From: Cristatella mucedo
Taxonomy: Eukaryota > Bryozoa > Phylactolaemata > Cristatellidae
Length of the DNA: 64,000 nucleotides
Direction of reading: 5' to 3'
NCBI GenBank assembly: GCA_009760855.2
Contig: WPIO01000035.1
Span: 178,501 to 242,500, forward strand
The notes under the pieces were generated by a model, which worked only from the letters and a program-made list of their open reading frames with translations, had not been told where the DNA came from and did not search any database. Shown here one piece after another: positions 20,601 to 28,328 of this stretch; position 1 is the first letter of the stretch; every line of letters starts with the position of its first letter. The translations under genes and the position numbers were made by a program.

Positions 20601-23600
20601 TCGCGTTCTGAATGCTAGCTGCCGCCCCCGCCATTTTCCCTTATCGTCTTGGGTTGTCCTTCAATGTGGCGCACTTGACAGCCGCAGCATCAGATGATTG
20701 TCCTCTATTGGCAGTGAGAGCTCTGAGACCTTGGCTGGGGGTTCGCCGCCCCAGGGGCGTGTCCCTTCGCGATGGTACCACATCCGTGGCCGATAATTTA
20801 GTCCGCTCGCCGCCACGCGTAGGCTGCTCTGCCACTCTTATGCGGCTGGCTCCACTCAGGACAGGACATGGCATTTGCGATCGGGTATTTGGGCCTGCGC
20901 GCGGACGGGTGCTGTGTCAATCCGAAGGCAGGTTCGAGTAAGAATGTTCTCGCTCGCACGGTCGCTGCTGCGGTGGCGGTCTCGCCGGCGAGCGATCGGA
21001 GCTAAAGGGACGCTGTCCTGCGGTGGAGCCAGTGCAAACTCCTGCTCCGGCGCCACTGCTAAAATTTTTGCAGCTGCACTAAATAGGATCGCATAAGATG
21101 AAAGGGTTTGCTTTCTTAAAATCGCACCGCGAGTCTTGTAGTCTTCGGAGTCGAGACAGCTCGGCCGGTGGCGACGACTCATCGAGCTCGCGCAGCACTT
21201 ATATTAATAATAATGCATTTGACATAACGCCGTCAGAGAACTTAATCTCGTTCTGGACATTTTTTTCATTTGCTACAAAGGATGCACGATTGAATGGTTA
21301 GTGGTAGCATGCTTAATAAACAACAGGAACAACATGATTAGGGGTTACATGTACAGGCAGTTCCCTTTAATTGTGCGAGCTCGTTCTTGATTGGCCTCGG
21401 CCTGCTATTTTTGAGCCACACGCGCCTTTATGCGATGGGTCTTTTGTCATTTTTCAGAACTGGGGTCTTGCCCTGAGCAGACGATTCCGTTCGCTCAAGC
21501 TGTGGTTCGTGCTCAGATCCTATGGCGTGAGCGGACTCCAACGATATATTCGAGAGGCAGGTGCACGCGGCGATGCGGCTCGATTCGGTGCTTCGCGCTC
21601 GACTTGTCGAGACCATTCTAAGAGCTCGTAGACGTCTGCAGACTCTGTTCAGACTGGTCTTAAGCGAAGATTCGCTAAGAAGGCGCGCCGCCCGGCAGCC
21701 GCATTCGATTGTGGGTGCGTTTAAAGAGAATTGTCAGTTTATTTTCTCTAAAAATTGCTATCGCTTCCAACAAAATGAAATGAAAGCCTCCCCCACCACG
21801 CTCTAGAAGCCGACTCGAGACAACGAGACCGAACGAGACAACCCGCCGATGGCACCGCGTTCCTTTCCACCAGCCCCGTTCCATTCCATCTCGAGCTTTG
21901 GATGGCGGCGGTTCCCTCTCGGGAGGGGGGATAGCTTAGGGGGGGATAGCTTAGAGCCACTCGCTGAAAGCGCACCATCCGAAACGCTTCTGCAGCTGCT
22001 TTCCAGACACACTAGCCCCTCTTCGGAAGCTTAATATCCACATGGAGGGGCATTGCTCTTCGAAGAGAGGCTACGGGGTGTGTCCTGGTGCCCGGGTCGC
22101 CTGACCGGGCTAGCTCCCCTTACCCACCGCCCGACCGCCGACAGGCATGACCTCAGCGTATAATGTAGTGTGTTTAATTCATTAATCCTAGCTCCCTCGT
22201 TGCCTGTAATCTGTATTCAATTAATCGCTAAATTTATTTTGTGTTTGAATGGCTATCATTTGAAAGACTTAGGACTGCACGTTGACTCAGCGACGTGGCG
22301 GGGAGGGGGAGGCATGGAGAGTGTCAACATGGAGCGACCGAAAAGTCCGAGTCCTCCTCCGTACCATCCGTATCAGCCTCGGCCACGACCGCCGACGTCC
22401 GTCAAAACCCTGCCCCTGATCTCTCGGTTGCAAACCCAATCGTGGCTCTGATCCACCGGACTGAGCGAGAAGTCGCATTGCCGTTTGCTTAAGAATTTAT
22501 ATTCTACGATTCTGCAACATTATTCTGCCGAAAGTTAGAAATTGCCTTGTAGGCCACCGTCTCGAGTGCAGACCCATCAGCGAGACCCTATCTTCCAATG
22601 CGCTCGTGCACTTGTTGCTGTCCTTGCGCACGCCTCGACGAGGGATGGTCTTATCGGATTAAAAAAAAAAGTTAAATAAAGCTGATTTAAAAGAAAGCCA
22701 CTGTACAGCGTGAATGCTGCCCTTAAAGCTGTCACCGGGCTTTCCTTTGTCAAGGGAATGATGCGAACTGTATTTGTCTCGGTGTATTTGAACCGAGCCA
22801 GTCCTTTGGCGCAGCAGGCAAGCGTCATTTTGCTGCTGCCCCGGGCGACGGTCAGCTTGAAGCGAGCGTGCTCGAGATTCCTCGATTGCTGTGGCTCTGA
22901 GGCTATGAGCGCCTCCTGCAATTGGAGGCCCCTTGTGCAATCCAAGTGAGAAACCAAGACTTAGGCTAGGCGACAATACTTTTGAACGACGAGCATACAC
23001 TTGATAAGCTGATTGTTTGGTGAGCCCTTTCGTGTACTTTCTATCTGGTATCCCGGAGGCTAGCTGAAATAATAATAATAATAATAATGCATGTGTATAG
23101 AGCCCTCGTAGAACTAAATATCTTTCCAGGGAGTTTACATTTGATGCAAGGGAAGCATGATCGAATTGTTAATGGTATATATATATATAATTCATTCGTA
23201 TAGCGCCCGAAGAGAACTTAATCTCTATGCAGGCGCTTCACATATGCCTCGGGGCTCGAGCCCACGACCTCAGCCAGACCCTGGTTGGTGTGAGCACCTT
23301 AACCGCTGGACGAAATCAGCTCGGCGGGAGCATGCTCAATGTCAACAAGCATACATGGTTAGGGGTGACATGCACAAGGTCAGCATGCAAACATGATTAG
23401 TGGCAGCATGCACAGTGTCGGCAAGCATAAGCACGCAAGGCGCAAGGCTTGCTTTCGGTTGGATCCTTCTCAGCTATGGTTGCGCCTGGCATGGCGGAGG
23501 CTGCATCGTTTGCTGAGATTCGCTTTCGCTCCCTCTGCATAGCGTATGCAAATAGAGACTTTGGCGTGCCAACTGTTCGTGCACCAGATCACTGTTCACC

Positions 23601-25734
23601 GGAAGCGCTTGTTTACTCGGATAGCTTTCTGGAACTTTCTGCAAATTGTTGTTTTTTCCGACTGCATTTTGCATGATAAGTGATCGCAAGTCGTTTCTTT
23701 GTTTTTACTGCATTACGAGTACCGCAAGAAGCCAGCTTTTCGCAGTTATCAAAGAAGCTGTCATGCGCTAACACCCCTTTTAGCACGTTCGTCTGGCGAG
23801 GAAGTTTGAGAGCTTGCTTCGGAAAGACGACCGCTTTGAGGTCGTGGCGCCAGTGATCTTTGGCCTGGTGTGCTTTCGTCTTCAGGTAAGATATGCGCTG
23901 CCTCGATTGCAAAGCAGGCGCACAGGCGAGTGCGGAAAATAAGCGAGTCACAGTTTTTATGTTAGTCAAAAGCAACTTCTACTAGAAAAAATAAGGTGAA
24001 AACTCCCTCAGTGCGAGCACTTCAGTTGAGGACACCGTCTGGAGAGGGGCGAGAGGCAGCCCCACGCAGGCAAAGCACGTGCCTAACGCTAACCCAAGAC
24101 GATGAAGCGGTAAAAGTCGGAGCCAGGTTTATCACTATCCTGGTTCCTTAGAGACTAAAGCGAGGGCGCGGCCTGCCAGAGCCCATAGAGGTAGTCCGTG
24201 CGATCGATTTTTCCTGTGAGTTCGCTGGCCGCCTCGTTGCCTAGTTGGGTTCTAAGAGCCTCTGACAGAGTCAGTACGCCGTGATTATTCGTCCATTCAC
24301 ATTCGCTACGTCGGTGATTACGAGCCGGTGCCCGACTCGGGTGAAAGCATTGACGGGACTCTTTCTTTGAGGACTCCGCTTCGTTGCCCAGAGGAAAGGC
24401 GCCGAGACTAGCCACAATTTCGGCCAGAGACGAAGGCAGTGACCGCCGAGCCGGCTCTAGCGGCGCCCAGCATCAGACCGCTAGAGGACGCTGGGATACG
24501 CTCTCCAAGTCTGACTCCGTAGGGCGACAGCGCCACCGCCGGAAGCTCGTGGAAAACGTGGCTGTCGAACAGCGAATTGCATCAGACTTGCAGATCCTAC
24601 CGTCGTGTGCTACGGAGTACGTTCATTATTATAATCGGTTGGGATCGATGTTTTAATACACTCCTGCTAAACTCTGCGTATCAGTGTGTGTAGCTGAACT
24701 TGAACAGCATCGCGTCAAGAGGGACACTCAGACGATCTGGTGCAAGGAGGCAGAATTTTTTCCAGGATAGCATCAGTTAGTCCTAAGTTACTGCTGAATT
24801 GGCGAAAGAGGGCGACATGTGGCAGCTGTCTCACCATACCGATAGGCTAGAGTCGGGCCTTTTTGACAAAGTGCGTTTTGGTGGACAATGCTGGTTTCGC
24901 GTAGCCGGTGAATGCGTCCTCGATGGCCCACTTTTCCACATAGACTACTAATTCTGGATTAGCCCAAGATCAACTAGAGCCAGAGCCAGAGGTCAAAGGC
25001 AACAATGAATCGCCATGACTAGCTCTTGAAAATGTTTACTCCTTAGGAAGGCACAGCACGAGTATAGCTACTTTATCTATGAACATCACCTTCAAGCTTA
25101 TTGAATTGCTTGATCTACAGGCGATTCAATTTAGCATTGGCGTCTATGCTCTGTAACGTCTACCCTACTGCTATGTGAACAGTATAACCAGTTGTACCAA
25201 GCAATGCTGCCTGTGTGCTAACAAGCGGAAACGTCTCTGTTGCAGGGCAAAAATGCACTCACAGAGAAGTTGCTCAGCCTCGTGAACGCCGCAGGCAAGC
25301 TTTTCATGGTCCCTGCTAAGGTCAAGGATAAATTCGTCATTAGATTTGTCGTCTGCGCTCCGAATGCCAAGGACGAAGATATTCAGTACGCATGGGATGT
25401 GGTGTCCGAGTTCGCGAAAGCAGTCCTCAAAGATCATGTTGAAGAGGAGCTTCTGCCTCTGGAGGAATCAGCGCCAACCGACTTTGCCAACAGCCTGTTT
25501 GTCCAGGAAGACGACGACGTCTTTATCGATGAAAACATACTGTCATCCGAGTACAAGCATCCGAGCATCAGCGCCACCAAGCGGCAGAGTCGCACGCTCT
25601 GCCGCCGCTACTCTCTCGATCGCGCTCATATGGCTCCGCTCCTTAGAACGCTGAGCGCAAAGGAAGGGCTCACCTTTGGTTGCTTCAATGGCGCAGATAA
25701 CAAGGCCAAGCATGCGAGCATGTCGTCACTGTGA
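15281..25734 (+). CDS. Tdc: Tyrosine decarboxylase-like PLP enzyme, complete gene, 11 coding exons, 574 aa
   Basis: Group II PLP-dependent decarboxylase. Known members remove the carboxyl group of tyrosine (to tyramine), DOPA/5-HTP or histidine in the cytosol of neurons and other cells. Coding exons: 15281-15481, 15964-16077, 16209-16325, 16486-16620, 16766-16876, 17977-18009, 18113-18277, 20420-20578, 21458-21556, 23784-23885, 25246-25734. The joined frame has no stop. Visible motifs: N-terminal [16 protein letters not shown], substrate-side [43 protein letters not shown] with the His typical of decarboxylases (residue 191), PLP-lysine motif NPNKW (Lys303) and the mobile-loop Tyr in DPLYLKH (residue 332). 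[18 protein letters not shown] and DEDIQYAWD are closest to Tdc as remembered, rather than DDC or HDC. Odd: the PLP-anchoring Asp of HVDAAYAG is Glu270 here. The start is the first ATG after the in-frame stop at 15260. About 110 residues follow the fold as a Ser/Arg-rich tail. DDC remains possible. Confidence 0.88.
15964..16077 (+). CDS. Tdc: Tdc exon 2 (residues 68-105)
   Basis: Acceptor CGGCAG, donor TGG|GTGAGC. Encodes [16 protein letters not shown] and GCNGFSW, the conserved substrate-pocket strand of the decarboxylase family. Phase 0 at both ends. Confidence 0.92.
16209..16325 (+). CDS. Tdc: Tdc exon 3 (residues 106-144), GC donor
   Basis: Acceptor CGCAG. Encodes [20 protein letters not shown] and ends GGGVIQ. 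The only donor that keeps the invariant GGGVIQ-GSASE junction is CAG|GCGAGA, which starts with GC rather than GT. Confidence 0.88.
16486..16620 (+). CDS. Tdc: Tdc exon 4 (residues 145-189)
   Basis: Acceptor CTCAG, donor TTG|GTAAGC. Begins GSASE, part of the cofactor phosphate-binding region, and ends LVAYCSSL. Confidence 0.92.
16766..16876 (+). CDS. Tdc: Tdc exon 5 (residues 190-226)
   Basis: Acceptor TCGTAG, donor GAG|GTAGCG. Encodes AHSCVEKA, where His191 stacks on PLP in family members. Insect aldehyde synthases carry Asn there, so His favours a true decarboxylase. Ends [12 protein letters not shown]. Confidence 0.9.
17562..17608 (+). repeat. (TG)n microsatellite in Tdc intron 5
   Basis: About 46 bp of TG, with further TGTA-rich sequence on both sides. 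Confidence 0.97.
17977..18009 (+). CDS. Tdc: Tdc exon 6, 33-nt microexon (residues 227-237)
   Basis: Acceptor TTTTAG, donor CTG|GTGAGA. Eleven codons reading [11 protein letters not shown] exactly fill the gap between LRKAIE (exon 5) and VIATLGTT (exon 7), matching the family pattern E-D-x3-G-L-I-P-F-F. Confidence 0.88.
18113..18277 (+). CDS. Tdc: Tdc exon 7 (residues 238-292)
   Basis: Acceptor ATCGCAG, donor GAG|GTTCGT. Encodes [15 protein letters not shown], then [10 protein letters not shown], with Glu270 in the usual Asp position, then [10 protein letters not shown]. Confidence 0.9.
19722..19895 (+). mobile_element. SINE-B (second tRNA-derived family)
   Basis: Head CTCACTAGGTAAGGCGGTTG and GTGGGTTCGAATCCTGTGG, then a body with CACTGCAAACGGCGG and a tail CTATACAAAAAGAGGCTGTT and AATCAGCTAGT-(T)n. 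The tail differs from SINE-A; another copy lies at 51510-51665. In Tdc intron 7. Confidence 0.65.
20420..20578 (+). CDS. Tdc: Tdc exon 8 (residues 293-345), PLP lysine
   Basis: Acceptor TTTTTAG, donor CGG|GTTCGA. Encodes [15 protein letters not shown] with Schiff-base Lys303, and [10 protein letters not shown] with the catalytic-loop Tyr332. A 2.1-kb intron precedes it. Confidence 0.92.
21204..21365 (-). mobile_element. LINE-A tail fragment in Tdc intron 8
   Basis: Reverse tail with AATAATAATGCATTTGACAT, the hairpin remnant and the CACGATTGAATGGTTAGTGG 3' UTR block. Confidence 0.75.
21458..21556 (+). CDS. Tdc: Tdc exon 9 (residues 346-378), GC donor
   Basis: Acceptor TTTTTCAG. Encodes [18 protein letters not shown] and ends LQRYIRE. 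An uninterrupted family match to the next exon ([13 protein letters not shown]) requires donor GAG|GCAGGT, the second GC donor of this gene. A GT five bases downstream would add residues and break frame with exon 10. Confidence 0.87.
23066..23435 (-). mobile_element. LINE-A 3' end interrupted by a SINE
   Basis: Tail (AAT)n then the 3' UTR up to about 23175. The UTR resumes at GCATGCTCAATGTCAACAAG (23330) after a SINE-A insertion. In Tdc intron 9. Confidence 0.8.
23176..23328 (-). mobile_element. SINE-A nested in LINE-A
   Basis: Reverse order: tail TTCATTCGTATAGCGCCCGA, B box GGGGCTCGAGCCCACGACCT, A box GCACCTTAACCGCTGGACG. Flanked by both halves of one LINE-A 3' UTR. Confidence 0.8.
23784..23885 (+). 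CDS. Tdc: Tdc exon 10 (residues 379-412)
   Basis: Acceptor CTTTTAG, donor CAG|GTAAGA. Encodes [20 protein letters not shown] and [11 protein letters not shown], the C-terminal domain of the family. Confidence 0.9.
25246..25734 (+). CDS. Tdc: Tdc exon 11, terminal coding exon (residues 413-574)
   Basis: Acceptor TGTTGCAG. Begins [10 protein letters not shown], continues [17 protein letters not shown] and DEDIQYAWD, then an acidic stretch and a Ser/Arg-rich C-terminal extension ending MSSL and stop TGA at 25732. The Ser/Thr- and Arg-rich tail could carry phosphorylation sites; that is inference. Confidence 0.93.
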   Translation, partial: GKNALTEKLLSLVNAAGKLFMVPAKVKDKFVIRFVVCAPNAKDEDIQYAWDVVSEFAKAVLKDHVEEELLPLEESAPTDFANSLFVQEDDDVFIDENILSSEYKHPSISATKRQSRTLCRRYSLDRAHMAPLLRTLSAKEGLTFGCFNGADNKAKHASMSSL

Positions 25735-25743
25735 TATCTGTCG

Positions 25744-25749
25744 AATAAA
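25744..25749 (+). terminator. Poly(A) signal AATAAA of Tdc
   Basis: Canonical AATAAA ten bases after the Tdc stop codon, giving a very short 3' UTR if used. Confidence 0.6.
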
Positions 25750-25981
25750 GCTAAAACCTGATGGTTCGTCGTGATTCGACTCGCTTTTTTCACTCATCAG
25801 GCGGCATGCCCGCGAATCGGCTGCTTCTGTAACCGCGTAGAGGTTCGTCCCCCGGTTCTCTACCGGTGGACTGTGTGATGCAGTGCTGCAGTGCGGTTAA
25901 AACACAGGCGGCCACAGCAGGGTGTCGAAAGCAACAGTTTATTGTGGGCCTGTTAGTAGTGGTTACGCGCCGGCGCAAGCG

Positions 25982-26215
25982 CTTTACGCGGCGCGTACCG
26001 GACCGACGGAGTTAACTGCACGAACTCCCGAAGCCCGAGTATAACCAACTACCCTGTGCGTTTACGCAGCGCGTACCGGACCGACGGAGTTAACTTCGCA
26101 AACTCCCGAAGCCCGAGTATAACCAACTACCCTGTGCGTTTACGCAGCGCGTACCGGACCGACGGAGTTAACTGCGCGAACTCCCGAAGCCCGCGTATAA
26201 TACACTAACCTATGC
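25982..26215 (+). repeat. 78-bp tandem repeat, three copies
   Basis: Units starting GCGTACCGGACCGACGGAGT at 25993, 26071 and 26149, exactly 78 bp apart. Each contains GGAGTT and AACTCC as a short inverted pair. 230 bp downstream of the Tdc poly(A) signal. Confidence 0.95.
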
Positions 26216-26360
26216 GCGCGTCGCTAGCAATTGCGAAGGCGGGTTGCTACAGGACCCCAAGATACGAGCAGCTAACTGAGTAGCCGGCAGAACACAACTG
26301 CGAAGTCTAAGTTACACTTAGCTGTTCGTCGCCGTAGGTTCGTCTCTCGTGCTCTTGAAG

Positions 26361-26484
26361 CGTAGTCTCGCCTCGACTACCAAGCTGCAGCTCTGAGCTC
26401 TCGGGGCGTAGTCTTTGCTCGACTACCCAAGCTGCAGCCCTGAGCTCTCGGGGCGTAGTCTCTGCTCGACTACCCAAGCTGTCT
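26361..26484 (+). repeat. 46/47-bp tandem repeat, three copies
   Basis: Units begin CGTAGTCT at 26361, 26407 and 26454 and contain CTCGACTACC-AAGCTG. Confidence 0.9.
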
Positions 26485-26565
26485 CTCAGCTCTCACTCGT
26501 CTCATTATATTCTCTCCCCTCTCAACTCCTGACCTCGCGCGCCGCTGCTATTTCTACTTCAGCAT

Positions 26566-26790
26566 ATTAGTCGGTGCACATCCTGACCGCAACGTCTGCA
26601 CCAGGCTTCATTCTAACTTTAGCGGGTAGACCAGGAGTCGGGCTTGTACTAGCTGTCCAAGTCGAACCCGCTAGGACAACCACATTAGTCGCTCCATCTC
26701 CTAACCGCATCGCCTGCATAAAGCTCCATTCTAACCTGAGCTAGGTGAGTCAGGAGCTGGGTCTGTACTAGGCGCCCTAGTCGACCCCCC
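26566..26790 (+). repeat. 118-bp diverged tandem duplication
   Basis: Two copies beginning ATTAGTCG at 26566 and 26684. They share CATTCTAAC, a GGAG(T/C)-GGG-TGTACTAG stretch and GTCGA-CCC. Confidence 0.8.
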
Positions 26791-26829
26791 CCCCCTCTAA
26801 GGCAAGGGCTCCCATCGCGGCTAAGCTGA

Positions 26830-27590
26830 GAGCTGCACCAGTGCACTTCTGGACTCCACAACGCGAGAACACACACACAAACACACACACGCAAAAGTCA
26901 TATTCTTCATGTTCTGTCACTACAAAATTTAGAATCAATAGAGTTTTTTATTTCGAAGATTTGTGGGCCTCGTGCTACATATGTATCGTGCAAACTGTAC
27001 ATTCGGTATGAATATGAAACATCGGACAACAGGGAGGCTTTAACTATAGATATCGCCGTATTGTCACGATCCAAATTATGCAGTTGCTGCCTTTATAGCT
27101 TGAGATTGATCGCAACGGGGTGTACATAATACTCAAATACTTATATGTCATATTTTTTTTCGAAGTTATCCTTATAGATCAATATCAGCCTTTTTCAAGT
27201 TTGGTGTTTGGCCATACAGCAGGAGTGAGTAATCCTAGATATAGAGCAAAAAGGCAAGACTCTCGCCCAGGCAAATCGTAGAGCATTCTCATCAGCTGGA
27301 TCCTGCCTTGCGCAACGAACCAAGTTTTGTGTAAAGCCGGAACCGACTAGCGCGACCATAGGTATACTAGGGCGAACAGCGGTAAGATTGTCGCCACGCC
27401 ACTGCGTATCTCGTGCGAAATGTTTTAGAGCTAATTCAGAGTCACACAATTCCTATCTTATGGACGAATAAAAAATTCTCGCTTCATGCATGGTACCCGC
27501 GCTCTCTACCGCCCCAAAACCCCTGCACGTTCTCACGTCTGGGAGCTGCTGGAATCCTCTGTGGACAATAAATGAGCTGTTCTATTCCTC
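26830..27590. other. No gene seen
   Basis: AT-rich intergenic sequence between the tandem-repeat cluster and the LINE-B copy; a short (CA)n at 26870-26890. Confidence 0.5.
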
Positions 27591-27925
27591 CACTCCACAA
27601 GATCGTTGGCAACAGAAGCTTTGGCTCTGCATGTGGACTGTGGAACCAACTTCCACAATTCTTGCGCTACGGCATCTACTCTGCTGCTTCCGACTACGGC
27701 AACCCTTTCCACTCGTCTTGAGCTACTACTCGCTTCCTCGACTCTCCTTCTGACTCAGCTATGCTTCTCACTTTTTCTCTATTGCGAGATACGATGTCCG
27801 TTCCCTACCGAATTCATACCGAAAGCAGCTTAACCTTTGAGTGAACTACAGAGAAATGTTCTGCGTAACGTTCACTTAGTCTTTGTGGCATTGTGGAGTT
27901 ACAGACGGAGATACATTACTACAAT
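27590..27925 (+). mobile_element. LINE-B 3' end just upstream of CDK5RAP1
   Basis: AAGATCGTTGGCAACAGAAG through CCAACTTCCACAATTCTTGC to GAGTTACAGACGGAGATACA. Ends about 95 bp before the CDK5RAP1 start codon. Confidence 0.75.
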
Positions 27926-27929
27926 ACAT

Positions 27930-28018
27930 TAACCGCGGACACAAACAGGGTGAATGACCCTCCCCAGCCAGGTGAGGGCGGAAGCTCGCAGCAATTCCCA
28001 CCTCCAGCTCACGTGAGC
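27930..28018 (+). promoter_or_regulatory. Short 5' flank of CDK5RAP1 with TCACGTGA E-box
   Basis: Only about 90 bp separate the end of a LINE-B copy from the start codon. They contain the perfect 8-bp palindrome TCACGTGA at 28009-28016. CpG-rich sequence lies in the first exon and first intron. Role as core promoter or 5' UTR is inferred. Confidence 0.35.
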
Positions 28019-28328
28019 ATGGCCGCCCCCATACCGGCCCGGTGCCCACTCGCTCTTGCTCGCTTTTGCGCTCGCGAGCGCAGTTTTTGTCCCACTTTCA
28101 GCAGGGCAGGCCTTAAGCTTAACCTGGAGAAATTCTCTCTCTCGAGGAGAACTCACTCGACGTGCTCGGCAAGTGCCACCGATACACCGGCCAGCGCCGG
28201 CGCATCTCGCCCGGATCTCAAGCATTTCATTTCCAAAGCGAGGAATGCCGAGTCCGTCGTGGGCAACGACAGCCGCGAACCCGTGCCGTACCTCAGTAAA
28301 GCAGACGTCTGGGGAAACGGAAGGAAGG
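28019..28328 (+). CDS. CDK5RAP1: CDK5RAP1 exon 1 (residues 1-103)
   Basis: ATG 28019 with strong Kozak context, four bases after a TCACGTGA palindrome. The first about 55 residues are rich in Arg, Ser and Ala with almost no acidic residues, typical of a mitochondrial presequence. Then [10 protein letters not shown] and [16 protein letters not shown]. Donor GTGAGC, phase 1. Confidence 0.85.
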
